DNA from: JAKVCB01 sp965243695
GTDB taxonomy: Bacteria; Planctomycetota; Planctomycetia; Pirellulales; Lacipirellulaceae
Direction of reading: 5' to 3'
Assembly: GCA_965243695.1 (NCBI GenBank)
Contig: CBDEWC010000004.1
Span: 1 to 64,000 of the forward strand
DNA: 64,000 nucleotides
The notes under the pieces are model-generated. The model saw nothing but the letters and a program-made list of their open reading frames with translations. It searched no databases and was not told where the DNA came from. This document shows positions 17,660 to 26,918 of this stretch, piece by piece. The translations under genes were made by a program, and so were the position numbers. Position 1 is the stretch's first letter. Every line of letters begins with the position of its first letter.

Positions 17660-18559
17660 ATGGCATGGAAATTTGAACTACTCCAGGAACCCTACGGAGC
17701 GGTGAGCGAAGGCCCCGTGTGGTTGGGCGACGTGCTCCTTTACACCCAGATCCAGGCGTGCCGTATCATGCGGTTCGATCCGGCCAAAAACTCACTAAGC
17801 ACCTACCGCTCAGATACCCACTACGCCAACGGCCTGACTCTGGATCGGGAAGGGCGAATCTACGCCTGCGAAGGGGGTGCCCGAAGAGTGGTCCGCTACG
17901 AGCAAGACGGCCAGACGACCCTCCTAGCCGATCATTTTGAAGGCAAAGCGTTTAATATTCCCAACGACCTGGTGGTGGACCCCAAGGGAAGAATTTGGTT
18001 CACCGATCCGTTCTACGAGGGGGCAGGAGGGCCGTTCAGCTATGACCGTTGTCATCGCCAGCTGGACCATGACTCGGTTTACCGGATTGATCCGCAAGCT
18101 GACGGAACGTGGCAGGTTACGCGGGTGACGTTTGATACGACCCGTCCCAACGGCCTACTCTTTGCCCCCGACCACAAAACGCTTTACGTGGCCCAAAGTG
18201 GCCGTGAAGCCGACGAAAAAAAAGAGCTGCGGGCCTACCCGGTCACCGAGGAGGGCCAGTTGGGTAACTTTACCGTCCTTCACGATTTTGGAGAGCACCG
18301 GGGCATTGACGGTATGCGGCTTGATACCGACGGGAACATCGTGGCCACCGCCGGCTACGAAATGGGCGGCCCGGGGCCCTCCATTTATGTCTTCTCGCCC
18401 GCCGGTGAGGTGCTCGATCGGCATGACGTACCGGCCAACCGACCGACCAACTGTTGCTTTGGCGATGACGACCTGGCGAGCCTGTATGTCACCTCGACCG
18501 ACGGGCACCTTTTGCGGGTCCGCACCGATCGGCAGGGTGCGCCTGTGGGACCGGCGTGA
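17660..18559 (+). CDS. SMP-30/gluconolactonase family protein
   Basis: 299 residues forming a six-bladed beta-propeller. Metal-site residues of the family are in place: the glutamate in SEGPVW (about residue 18), an asparagine in IPNDLVVDPKG, another in RPNGLLFAPD, and the aspartate in GIDGMRLDTDGN. Family members hydrolyse aldonolactones to aldonic acids, the step after an aldose 1-dehydrogenase such as the one at 10696. No signal peptide is seen. The ATG at 17660 is used because the propeller starts there; the frame is open 45 codons further upstream but encodes nothing family-like. Confidence 0.9.
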   Translation: MAWKFELLQEPYGAVSEGPVWLGDVLLYTQIQACRIMRFDPAKNSLSTYRSDTHYANGLTLDREGRIYACEGGARRVVRYEQDGQTTLLADHFEGKAFNIPNDLVVDPKGRIWFTDPFYEGAGGPFSYDRCHRQLDHDSVYRIDPQADGTWQVTRVTFDTTRPNGLLFAPDHKTLYVAQSGREADEKKELRAYPVTEEGQLGNFTVLHDFGEHRGIDGMRLDTDGNIVATAGYEMGGPGPSIYVFSPAGEVLDRHDVPANRPTNCCFGDDDLASLYVTSTDGHLLRVRTDRQGAPVGPA

Positions 18560-18634
18560 TGGTTGCCGCGGCCCTGCCGTGTGCCAGGGCCAGGCCAGCC
18601 CCATGACAGCTCAATGCTGCGGCGACCGACTGTG

Positions 18635-19891
18635 TTAGCGCGACTCTGCAACCCATCTGTCAGCTTTTCGGGTGAGGCCTTTTGGCTGGGTGGCAGCCGG
18701 GTGAAAAGTTCCGTCGCCGGTGCCCCGTAGGACCGAAAGGCTTCGGTCCTGGTAGTTGGCGGTAATGATATCCAAATGCCCATCGAGATCGACGTCGGCC
18801 AGCGCTACCCCATAGTTGCCAAGGGCGGTTTGATACTCCTTGCGAGGGAAGAAGTCAGCCTCACCCCGATTGATAAACACGGAAGTCACATCGCGCTTGG
18901 TCCAGTTCGTGACGACCAGATCCTGGTCACCATCGTGGTCGAGGTCGCCGGTTGCCAGGAAGGCACAAAACTCACCTCCTTCAAGCAGGCGGTCGGTTTG
19001 AAACGTTCCATCGCCATTACCCAGGAAGATCGAAATCGTATGGGTACCCAAATTGGCAGTCACCAGGTCGAGATTGCCATCTGCGTTCAAATCGGTCGCC
19101 CGTACATCGTTCACGCAGTGCCCACGGTAACCGGGGATTTTTGAAGCTCGCACCGCCTGGACCACCAGGGTTGTACTGCGATCAAAGATTTTCGCACCCG
19201 GACTGATGACGTAGTGGACCGTAGCGGCATGTTCGTTGGGGACCAGAATGTCGAGAAAACCGTCGTTGTTTAAATCGGCTGTCTCGATGTAGTAGGCCGA
19301 GGGGCCAGCATCACACTGGCGGACGGGGCCAAACGTAAAATCGCCGTGGCCCTGGCGGAGATAAAGACGGCCCCGTTTGAGATCGCCTTCGTAGCCAGAC
19401 CCGCGGGCCGTGTAAAGCAGGTCGATATGGCCATCGTTGTCGAGATCGGCCAGGCGCACCCCCTTGGCCTGGCTGGGGACCGTGAACCGGGCCATTTCCG
19501 CAAACTTTCCCTCACCCAGGTTTCGGGCCACGACGTGTTCTCCGGGCACGGTTTTCGACAGCCCGCCAATAGCTACTAACAGGTCGGCCAGGCCGTCGCC
19601 ATCGATATCTTCCAGTGACAGGTTGTGTGCATGCCGCTCATTGGCAGCCTGGGCGTTTTCAAACGGGTTGACGGCCAATCGCCGGAAGTGACCACGACCA
19701 TCTCCCTGTTCGACGGTCACCACGCCAATCGCATGGTAAGCCAGCGCAAGATCAAGCAGCCCATCACCGGTCAAATCCTTTGCGACGACCTTGTAGGGAC
19801 CGCCCGTCTGGGCACCGGTGCTGCCGGTGATTGCCAGCAAGAGACAGGTCAGCCAAAGAACGCAATCGACTTTCAAGAATTTAGCCTCCAT
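18635..19891 (-). CDS. Secreted FG-GAP/VCBS-repeat protein
   Basis: 418 residues: a signal peptide (cleavage likely after STGA, about residue 27) followed by repeated beta-propeller blades with DLTGDGLLDLAL, DIDGDGLADLLVA, DLDNDGHIDLL, DLNNDGFLDILV, DLNADGNLDLVTA, DLDHDGDQDLVV and DVDLDGHLDIITA. The DxDxDG loops bind calcium. Seven blades fill nearly the whole length, as in integrin-like propellers. These proteins are exported and usually bind ligands or surfaces; enzymatic function is not implied. Followed on the same strand, 69 bases upstream in coordinates of transcription, by the amidohydrolase gene, so both may share a transcript. Confidence 0.92.
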   Translation of the reverse strand: MEAKFLKVDCVLWLTCLLLAITGSTGAQTGGPYKVVAKDLTGDGLLDLALAYHAIGVVTVEQGDGRGHFRRLAVNPFENAQAANERHAHNLSLEDIDGDGLADLLVAIGGLSKTVPGEHVVARNLGEGKFAEMARFTVPSQAKGVRLADLDNDGHIDLLYTARGSGYEGDLKRGRLYLRQGHGDFTFGPVRQCDAGPSAYYIETADLNNDGFLDILVPNEHAATVHYVISPGAKIFDRSTTLVVQAVRASKIPGYRGHCVNDVRATDLNADGNLDLVTANLGTHTISIFLGNGDGTFQTDRLLEGGEFCAFLATGDLDHDGDQDLVVTNWTKRDVTSVFINRGEADFFPRKEYQTALGNYGVALADVDLDGHLDIITANYQDRSLSVLRGTGDGTFHPAATQPKGLTRKADRWVAESR

Positions 19892-19960
19892 ACCGCCACG
19901 CCATTTTGTTCACCGCCAAATGCCAATACCGCCGACGTGGGTGGAACCTCCGCCTGTCGA

Positions 19961-21073
19961 TCAGTTACCAATTTGAAGGACCCGCGCCATCGTTCCACCC
20001 ATCATTGCCGACCGGTCGTCGGCTGTCAAAAACGGGCAATATTTCTCGATCCAGTCGCGCGACTGCTGGTAGGTACAAAACCGGTTCTGAAACGGCATGT
20101 CGGTACCCCAGGCCAACTGGCGGCTGCCAACACGGTCGACCATCTGCTGGACCAAGGGGCAGAGCTCGGGGTAGGGAAAATCAAACAAATCGCCCAGCCG
20201 CACCGGCAAACAAACCTCCAGGTGACAATTGGGGTTTTCGAAGGGGGCCCAAATCGACTCGGGAAGCACAAACTGGTCTCCTTCCAGCAGCAGCCGCCAG
20301 GGGAAACCATGGGTCAAACTGCAGACCGTCTGCGGGTACCGGTCCATCCACTGCCTTAAAATTTGCAGCTGTTGAAGGTAGGCGGCAAGTGGTTCGCTGC
20401 GACCACCGGCGGCGCCTGTGCCGAGGGTAAAAAAAACAGGAACCCCGAGCGACGTGGCTGCTTCCCAAAAGGGACGATACGGGCCGTCGTCCCACGGCTG
20501 GTCGCAATGCAAATAGGCCAAATCGCCAATGAACTTAATTGCGTGAAGGCCGTGTGTCTCGATCGCCACCGATAGCTCGTCAATCACCGCACCCCCATCG
20601 CCGGCAATCCGCCATTCGTCCACTGGCGCCATCGACCGCAGTCGATCGGGATAGGCCTGGACGCAGGCCGCCTGAAAACCCGAATCGCGCCCGAGCGCCG
20701 GGTCGGTGTGTAGCAGCCCCACATCAACGCCCGCATAATCCATCTCGCCAATCAGGCTGTGGGGGGTGAACTCGAGGTTGCGCAGATTGGGAGGCAGCCA
20801 ATGTTTGGTGCAATCTTCTCCGTCGATCGTCCAGAGAACGCGCCCCGTGGCGTGATCGGCACGAAAATCAACATCAGGCACATCGGGCAGATCACTGAGA
20901 CCGCCTGGAGCCAGTGGCCGCGCATCGACCCTCCTGCGATCGGAAGTCCGAAACGCTCGCTGATGATGGCCGGCCACGGTAATCTGTACCCATTTCAGGT
21001 GTTCGGCAGATGTTGCATGTCCGGCGGGACTATCGGCCGGCGGAAAACAGTAAACGTGAGAATCAACAATCAA
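19961..21073 (-). CDS. Amidohydrolase-family (metal-dependent TIM barrel) protein
   Basis: About 370 residues of the amidohydrolase 2 type. It begins with a DSH motif in IVDSHVYCF where most relatives have DxHxH, so the second histidine is replaced by tyrosine. Later family elements are KFIGDLAYLH, the His of LTHGFPWRLL and WGTDMPF with the metal-site aspartate. Such proteins hydrolyse or decarboxylate ring and carboxylate substrates. I take the TTG at 21073 as start because GGAGA lies nine bases upstream and it puts IVDSH at the N-terminus as usual; an ATG at 21091 is the alternative. Confidence 0.82.
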   Translation of the reverse strand: MIVDSHVYCFPPADSPAGHATSAEHLKWVQITVAGHHQRAFRTSDRRRVDARPLAPGGLSDLPDVPDVDFRADHATGRVLWTIDGEDCTKHWLPPNLRNLEFTPHSLIGEMDYAGVDVGLLHTDPALGRDSGFQAACVQAYPDRLRSMAPVDEWRIAGDGGAVIDELSVAIETHGLHAIKFIGDLAYLHCDQPWDDGPYRPFWEAATSLGVPVFFTLGTGAAGGRSEPLAAYLQQLQILRQWMDRYPQTVCSLTHGFPWRLLLEGDQFVLPESIWAPFENPNCHLEVCLPVRLGDLFDFPYPELCPLVQQMVDRVGSRQLAWGTDMPFQNRFCTYQQSRDWIEKYCPFLTADDRSAMMGGTMARVLQIGN

Positions 21074-21621
21074 GGCAAATATTCTCCGCATGAGGCAGCC
21101 CAATCGAGGGGGCACCATCATCGCACACCCAGCGGGGCCAGCGAAACCGCCAACCCGTTTTGGGCGACATTTTCCGCAGAGTGCCGCCCCCGAGGACATC
21201 CCGATCCGAATCGGGCGACGACAAAAAACCTTTGCGGGCAGCGTTTAACCGGCGGTAAGGCCAGCAGACACGATGCGCTTAGCCGGCTGCTGGCCAGAAA
21301 AGGTTGCTAACTCCCAGCCCGTCTCCCAGGAAAAAACGCTCAAGCGGCCGCAGTTAAATGCGTCGTTTTCACCCAATCCGACTCGATAAATGGGCCACTA
21401 CGCCTTTGGGCCTGAGGAGTATTTAAGGGAGTAGCCCGAGTTTTTATTAGACGATCCGGTCGTTTTCATTTATAGTGGGGGGTGAAGCAGCCTGCGCGCA
21501 TGGGCGGCTTTAATAGGCGCGCCGCCGGATGCGGCTAGCCGAACAAGGATAGGACAAATGTGTTTTTGGGCGGTGGGGACTCTAAAAGTCGCACCTTCCA
21601 GACCAACAGGAGATAGTACTA
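21074..21621. other. Divergent intergenic region with hairpins
   Basis: A 9-bp perfect stem, GGCCAGCAG at 21259-21267 with CTGCTGGCC at 21287-21295, lies near the amidohydrolase side. A GC-rich folded leader around 21502-21545 (GGCGGC/GCCGCC, GCCGC/GCGGC) precedes the PEP-CTERM gene. The promoter is listed separately. Confidence 0.45.
21448..21476 (+). promoter_or_regulatory. Candidate promoter of the PEP-CTERM gene pair
   Basis: TAGACG, 17 bases, TATAGT (4/6 and 5/6 to the sigma-70 consensus). It would give a leader of about 140 bases that contains GC-rich hairpins. Confidence 0.45.
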
Positions 21622-23790
21622 GTGAGACGTCAATACCCTCAAAATAGAACCTTCTGCCCAGTGCTTATCTCGGGCGTACTCTGCGCGGTGGTTGTCGTTT
21701 TTAGCCTCAGTGAATCGGCCATCGCTGAAAGCGTGATTGTCGCTTTGGAACACTTTGAAGACGACCTGGGGGCGATGCCTCCCGGCAATGGAACCGCCAA
21801 GCCGTCATTCAAGGGCCTTCCCTCGGGCCAGGGAAATAACGGAAGTAGCACCAGAGTCATCGAGGGGACCGATTGTTGTGCCGGCCAATTACAGCCGGGC
21901 CGCTGGGTGACCAACGGTTACAACAACGCGCCGCCCGCCAATCTGGATCCCAGCTTAGAGCCCGATATCAACCCGAATATGGGAACCAGCGTTTTAACGC
22001 ACAATGGTGGATTTGGCCCCGCAGAGGTATTGCCTGGAGATCCTTCGCTGCCCACAGGTCCGTCCGGTTTTCAGGGGTTTTACCACAGCCGTGGCAACGG
22101 TACGACGGGTAACATCAACGTCCAGGGCCTCGACGGGATTCTGCAGTTTACCACGGCCGATGGTTCGCCAATCACCGCGCAAACTGGCGACCGGGTTGTG
22201 GGCGAATTTCAAATCCTCTGGCAAAACTCGGGGCTCTCCTTTGCCCTGGTGAGCGATATTCCCACACTCCAGCAGGAACAGCTTGACCATAGTTGGGATG
22301 GCATGACTCCACCGCTGCCGAGAGGAATTCCCGATTCCTTTACCGGAGGCGACTATTTTGAGGGGATCACTGGGCTTATCAATGGCAACAATCGCAGTAA
22401 CGGCATCATGCGTGCCACGGTCGATAATGGCGCAGGCGAGGTGAGAGGCATCGACCTTGAAGAGCATATTCTTTATCCGTATCAAAATGCAAACAAGATT
22501 TTTCAGCGCATCAGCTTTGATTACACGGTTGGGAGTGCCACCTACAACGAACTGAAGGTTGAGCGATTTCAAGCGCCCAACGATCCGAACTCAGGGATCT
22601 GGGAGCGGGAAATTAACGTTTACGATAGTGAGAACCCGGATTCGACAGAACTGGTTCCCACCGGGGCGATTGCCAACACGATCCAGGGAATTGTCTTCTC
22701 GGGGGCCGACGGCTCACGCACCGAATACTGGCTCGACAATATCAAAGTGGAAATCATTTATCCGGAAGTTTTTGATCTTACCTGGGGCGCCGCCGAAGGG
22801 GGCAGTTGGGGAGTTCCCGACAACTGGAGCCCGCGTGGAGTGGCCAGCGGCAATACCAAGAATGTGACCTTTGGCGATGCGATCACTGCCAATCAAACCG
22901 TCATTAGTGACGCAGCGATCACGGCCAAGACCATATCCTTCGACAACAGTAGTACCTATGCCATCGCCGGCACCGCCCCGCTCACGCTGGAAGCCGACAC
23001 CGGAAACGCGGCGATCAATGTTGGCGCAGGGAGTCAAGGTAACCACGAATTTCAGCTTGACCTGGTCCTGGGTAGCAATACCGATGTGAACGCCAACAGC
23101 GACTCGGCGTTGACCCTCAACGGCCAGCTCGACCTCGGTGGCAACACGCTCGATGTGCAGTCAGGGCGCCTGAACGTCTACAACACGAGCGATCACGGCG
23201 GAACCGGAACCCTCTCGAACAGTGGCAACCTGGGTGGAGGCGGCCTGATCAATGGGGACCTGATCAATACGGCCTCCGGCACACTTGAGGTTGGATTTAT
23301 GAACTTTACCGATGCCGACGCCCTTGAAGTCACCGGGACTGCAACCCTCGCCGGACTGATTGACGTGGTTGGTGACACGGTACCAGCGGCGGGTACTTTT
23401 ACGGTACTCACGGCCGCTTCGATCATCGATGACGGCCTGGCTCTCACGACCGAGGCAGATTTGCTTTACGACTTGACCATCGATGGTTCGAGTGTGATTT
23501 TGACCAAAGGAGGCGGAACAGGCGGCGGTGTGGTTGGCGACTACAGTGGCAATGGCGTCGTTGATGCTGCCGACTTCACGGTTTGGGCAGATGCGCTGGG
23601 AACCAGCGCCGTTCTCCCCAACGATGAAATTGGTGGCACGGTCGACATTGGCCAGTACAACCAGTGGGCCGTCAATTTTGGAAATACCGGCTCAGGTAGC
23701 AGCGCCGCTGTTCCGGAGCCGGCAGGTTGGATGATCGTTTTAGGGACACTGGCGGTGTCGGTGTTCAGACGCTACAGGAATCAGGTTTAA
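21622..23790 (+). CDS. PEP-CTERM surface protein with autotransporter-like and dockerin-like segments
   Basis: 722 residues. A signal peptide (to about residue 36) is followed by a domain of about 330 residues shared with the next gene: LDGILQF, GDRVVGEFQ and YWLDNIKVEI all recur there. Next comes a beta-helical, Gly/Asn/Thr-rich passenger-type region (WGVPDNWSP, LTLNGQLDLGG), then a dockerin-like segment GDYSGNGVVDAADFTVWADA with Ca-binding spacing, and a PEP-CTERM tail (VPEPAGW, hydrophobic stretch, RRYRNQV). Start GTG at 21622 with AGGAG upstream. The protein is expected to be exported and processed by exosortase; its role is unknown. Confidence 0.85.
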   Translation: MRRQYPQNRTFCPVLISGVLCAVVVVFSLSESAIAESVIVALEHFEDDLGAMPPGNGTAKPSFKGLPSGQGNNGSSTRVIEGTDCCAGQLQPGRWVTNGYNNAPPANLDPSLEPDINPNMGTSVLTHNGGFGPAEVLPGDPSLPTGPSGFQGFYHSRGNGTTGNINVQGLDGILQFTTADGSPITAQTGDRVVGEFQILWQNSGLSFALVSDIPTLQQEQLDHSWDGMTPPLPRGIPDSFTGGDYFEGITGLINGNNRSNGIMRATVDNGAGEVRGIDLEEHILYPYQNANKIFQRISFDYTVGSATYNELKVERFQAPNDPNSGIWEREINVYDSENPDSTELVPTGAIANTIQGIVFSGADGSRTEYWLDNIKVEIIYPEVFDLTWGAAEGGSWGVPDNWSPRGVASGNTKNVTFGDAITANQTVISDAAITAKTISFDNSSTYAIAGTAPLTLEADTGNAAINVGAGSQGNHEFQLDLVLGSNTDVNANSDSALTLNGQLDLGGNTLDVQSGRLNVYNTSDHGGTGTLSNSGNLGGGGLINGDLINTASGTLEVGFMNFTDADALEVTGTATLAGLIDVVGDTVPAAGTFTVLTAASIIDDGLALTTEADLLYDLTIDGSSVILTKGGGTGGGVVGDYSGNGVVDAADFTVWADALGTSAVLPNDEIGGTVDIGQYNQWAVNFGNTGSGSSAAVPEPAGWMIVLGTLAVSVFRRYRNQV

Positions 23791-23890
23791 AAGGGAATGG
23801 GTAAGGCAAGATCGCTTGTCGCGAATCAGTTGTTTTAGCAATTTACTACGTTTAGGTTTTTACACCTCTAGTTAAATGGGAGAAGGTTCA

Positions 23891-24946
23891 ATGAAGATGA
23901 ATTTTACCAACCTATTAAAAACCGCGTCCTTACCGGCCGCACTGCTGATCGCGCTGTTAGTGCAGCCGGTAGCATTCGGCGGCACCGTGGTTGCCGACAA
24001 AGATTTTAACGGTGACACCAGTGGCATGAGTGGTGGCAACGGCTTTAACCTGAATACGAACGGCCCCCCCTCAGGAGGAGCCGGCGTAGGAACCTGGGTG
24101 GCTAATGGCTACTCGGCAGGAACTGGTGACGACGCCAACCCGAATATGGCAACAGCCAGTTTGGGGTGGATTGAGAACCTGCCACGTGTTCCCTCGGCAT
24201 TAGGCCATCCGGTACAAACCGACAACGGCGGTAACTTCTTCGGTTACTTCAGAAGCCAAGCGCCGAAAGAGGACCTGGATGGAATTCTTCAGTTTTCCGA
24301 GGCAGCCAACACCGGCGATACGGTCAAGGGTGAATTCCAGGTCTTCCGGGACAAGGGAGTCATTAGTTGGGGTTTGGTAAGCAGTGTTGCTGACCTAAAG
24401 GACTCGCAGGCGGCAAGGGCTTGGGATGGCAGCGGAAACCGACCTGGTCTGGTTGCCCATCATAATGGCGGCGCCTACACCAATGGTCTGGCAACCCAGA
24501 TTGCCATGCGTCCGCAAAGCAATAACCATTGGGCTGCGATTGTTGACAACGGCTCCGGAACAGCGGCCTGGACCAGCCTCAGAAACGGGGCAGGTGATTT
24601 CCTGAAGACTTACGGTGCTGCACCAAACCTTGGAGACAGCTGGCTGCAATTTGAGTTTGAGTACACCGTTGGGAACAGTAGTTTTGATAAGCTTCAGGCC
24701 AACTATACGACCGACGGCACCGACAAGCATGTCTACGATGTGCTCACCAGTAGTGGCGACGCGGTGATTCCTGTGACCGGCGGCAACACCATTGAGGGTA
24801 TTGTCTTCTCAGGTGGTGAAGGGCAAGCCACGGGGTACTGGATCGATGAAATCTACATTGAGGTCACTGCCGCCATTCCTGAGCCTGGCAGCGTGCTGCT
24901 GGTGCTGATGGGCAGCTGCGGACTGGGTTTCTACCGTCGCCGTTGA
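23891..24946 (+). CDS. PEP-CTERM protein, paralogue of the upstream gene
   Basis: 351 residues: signal peptide ending near VAFGG, one domain corresponding to the N-terminal 330 residues of its neighbour (GTWVANGYSAG, LDGILQFSE, GDTVKGEFQVF, FSGGEGQATGYWIDEIYIEV), and a PEP-CTERM tail IPEPGSVLLVLMGSCGLG with a basic end. The start at 23891 is preferred over the in-frame ATG at 23876 because GGAGAAGG lies between them at the right distance. It is 100 bases downstream of its paralogue and ends before a strong terminator, so the pair probably forms one transcription unit. Confidence 0.85.
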   Translation: MKMNFTNLLKTASLPAALLIALLVQPVAFGGTVVADKDFNGDTSGMSGGNGFNLNTNGPPSGGAGVGTWVANGYSAGTGDDANPNMATASLGWIENLPRVPSALGHPVQTDNGGNFFGYFRSQAPKEDLDGILQFSEAANTGDTVKGEFQVFRDKGVISWGLVSSVADLKDSQAARAWDGSGNRPGLVAHHNGGAYTNGLATQIAMRPQSNNHWAAIVDNGSGTAAWTSLRNGAGDFLKTYGAAPNLGDSWLQFEFEYTVGNSSFDKLQANYTTDGTDKHVYDVLTSSGDAVIPVTGGNTIEGIVFSGGEGQATGYWIDEIYIEVTAAIPEPGSVLLVLMGSCGLGFYRRR

Positions 24947-24979
24947 GGCAAGCTGACCTTTGTTGAAACTTCAAGTGAT

Positions 24980-25019
24980 GCCTTCCTGGAGCCGAGTCGC
25001 TCCAGGAAGGCATTTTTTT
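24980..25019 (+). terminator. Rho-independent terminator
   Basis: A perfect 13-bp stem (GCCTTCCTGGAGC with GCTCCAGGAAGGC, loop CGAGTC) is followed by A and seven T. It lies 33 bases after the stop of the PEP-CTERM gene. This is the clearest intrinsic terminator in the window. Confidence 0.93.
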
Positions 25020-25066
25020 GGTCCCGTCGGCCCCCCCCCCTGGCACCTGGAGGCACCATTCTCGTG

Positions 25067-25095
25067 GTGACAATTTTCCAGGGATCAATTAGAAT
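25067..25095 (+). promoter_or_regulatory. Candidate sigma-70 promoter of the DUF1559 gene
   Basis: GTGACA, a 17-base spacer, TAGAAT (5/6 at both boxes). It lies just after the terminator and would give a leader of about 155 bases. A run of ten C at 25031-25040 lies upstream of it. Confidence 0.6.
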
Positions 25096-25255
25096 AGAGC
25101 TAGGCGCGGCTGGGCCAAAAAAACACCCGAGGGTTTAGGCGTGCGGTGCACTACGCCAGGTTCCGTCCGGCGGGCAACCAGCTTGAGCCGGTAAAGAACC
25201 CCCTGCTTGAGTCGGTCGCTCTCGGGAGTTTCACCGGAATTCCAAACCCGGGCCA

Positions 25256-26365
25256 ATGAGAAATAACATCGTGCAGAATCACTTCCCCCGAAAAATCTGC
25301 AGCCGGCCACATGCTGCCAGGCCTGCGCCTGCCACCTTGGGTTTCACCCTGGTTGAGTTGTTGGTGGTGATTGCCATCATTGGCATTTTAATCGCACTGC
25401 TGTTGCCAGCTGTACAGGCGGCGCGTGAAGCGGCTCGCCGGAGCGAATGTGCCAACCATTTTCACCAGGTTGGCATCGCCTGCCATAACTACGCCTCCAC
25501 CCACCAGGTTTTCCCCCCCGGAGAAAACGCCTGGTCGATGGTGGAAAAGTGTTCGGCTCCGAGGTCGGCGCCTCCTGGCGGACCGAACATGCTTTTGAGT
25601 TTCAGCTGGGGCGTATTAATACTGCCCTACCTTGAAGAGGAGGGTATTTATGAGCAGTTTGATTTTACTTTGAATCCGCATCACTACGGCGGCAATATGT
25701 GCTGCTGGGCAGGCACCTTTCCCGCCAATCCGAATTGGCGGGCGAGTCGCAACATTATCCAAGCCTTTATTTGCCCCTCCGCGCCTCGCGGGGCCGAGTT
25801 TGTGCAGTGCTGCAGTAACAATGTGGCGGGAAATGCGGCCGAGGGGCCGTATCACCCCGAGGATCTCGCGGTGACCCATATGGCAGGGGTGGCGGATTGG
25901 AATAATGTGTACTGCATTAAATCGAGCAATCCCGCAAAACGGTTTGGTCGGCCGGGTGGAGATGGCGTGCTGTTTCAGCGGTCGAAAGTCTCGCCTGGGA
26001 AAATTATCGACGGCACCAGCCATACGCTGATGGTGGGTGAAGTGATCACCAATCCCAACAGGCCCAACGAAGGCCATCACTATACGGTGTATGACACACT
26101 GCATACCTGCAACGGCATTAATCAGGCCGTGAACAATCCCCAAATTTACCGGTGGTACCGTGATGCACAGACAGCCAGCTTTGCCAGTTATCATCCAGGA
26201 GGCTGCCACTTTGTGATGGCCGACGGGAGTGTGACCTTTCTCGAAGAGACGGTATCCAGCCGGGTGTTGGCGTCGATGACGAGTCGGGCCAATGGAGATA
26301 ACGAGGCCACGTTGGTGCCCCCCTGTGGCGAAGATTGTCCTCAAGATGAGCCAGGATGCCGTTGA
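25256..26365 (+). CDS. DUF1559 protein with prepilin-type N-terminus
   Basis: 369 residues. The N-terminus has a class III signal, GFTLVELLVVIAIIGILIAL, cut by prepilin peptidase before Phe and methylated there, followed by the DUF1559 signature LLPAVQAAREAARRSEC. The C-terminal domain contains the family's H-x-G-G-C-H-F-V-M-A-D-G-S-V motif (YHPGGCHFVMADGSV). Planctomycetes carry many such proteins; they are thought to be pseudopilin-like extracytoplasmic proteins, function unproven. The ATG at 25256 lacks a strong ribosome-binding site; GTG at 25271 is possible. Its end overlaps the following lipoprotein gene by 10 bases. Confidence 0.93.
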   Translation: MRNNIVQNHFPRKICSRPHAARPAPATLGFTLVELLVVIAIIGILIALLLPAVQAAREAARRSECANHFHQVGIACHNYASTHQVFPPGENAWSMVEKCSAPRSAPPGGPNMLLSFSWGVLILPYLEEEGIYEQFDFTLNPHHYGGNMCCWAGTFPANPNWRASRNIIQAFICPSAPRGAEFVQCCSNNVAGNAAEGPYHPEDLAVTHMAGVADWNNVYCIKSSNPAKRFGRPGGDGVLFQRSKVSPGKIIDGTSHTLMVGEVITNPNRPNEGHHYTVYDTLHTCNGINQAVNNPQIYRWYRDAQTASFASYHPGGCHFVMADGSVTFLEETVSSRVLASMTSRANGDNEATLVPPCGEDCPQDEPGCR

Positions 26366-26769
26366 ACACAGTCATTCGATCGATCGTACTAATCACCACT
26401 GTTTCCATTTTTGGCTGCAGCCGGGGGGATGGTATTCCGCGAACCAAGGTTCGTGGTGAAGTCACCCACATGGGACAGCCAGTGGTCGACGGGCAGATTC
26501 GGTTTCAGCCAGGCGACGAGACCACGGCCCCAATGACGATTGTGCTGATCAAGGATGGCAGGTACCAATGCGCCATTGGTGGCGGGGTACCGGCTGGCAC
26601 GCACCGGGTCAAAATATTTTCGTTCGACCCGAACGTTCCCCCGCCGCAGGGCCCGATGGATCCAGTCCAGCCCCAACTGTTGCCAAAAAAATACAACCAC
26701 GACTCCGAGCTTGTTTGGACCCTCAGGCAGCAGCGCGGCTGGCTGACGAAGGATTGGGACCTCCAGTAA
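26356..26769 (+). CDS. Small lipoprotein with carboxypeptidase-regulatory-like domain
   Basis: 137 residues. A lipobox-like sequence, SIFGCS at about residues 17-22, indicates a lipid-anchored protein. The rest is a single beta-sandwich domain with VRGEVTHMGQPVVDGQIRF and PAGTHRVKIF, the transthyretin-like pattern often encoded next to DUF1559 genes. The 10-base overlap with the DUF1559 gene indicates translational coupling. Its role is unknown. A following hairpin (GGCCCGGCC... near 26770) lacks a T-tract of useful length. Confidence 0.8.
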   Translation: MPLNTVIRSIVLITTVSIFGCSRGDGIPRTKVRGEVTHMGQPVVDGQIRFQPGDETTAPMTIVLIKDGRYQCAIGGGVPAGTHRVKIFSFDPNVPPPQGPMDPVQPQLLPKKYNHDSELVWTLRQQRGWLTKDWDLQ

Positions 26770-26918
26770 CGGCCCGGCCATTTGGTGGCCCCGATCGGTC
26801 GGGCCTTTCACCTCTTTTTAGTCGTTCCGACTGTCTGGAGCAGCCTTGTCTTTTCGTCAGAGGAGGTCCGAAAACCAGTTTGCGGCAGAGGCCCATAAAG
26901 TTTGTCTGGCTCACCCGC

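Noticed and set aside
25031..25040. Run of ten C as a phase-variable tract
   Set aside because: It lies upstream of the candidate promoter and outside any gene, so slippage would not change a protein; effect on expression is speculative.
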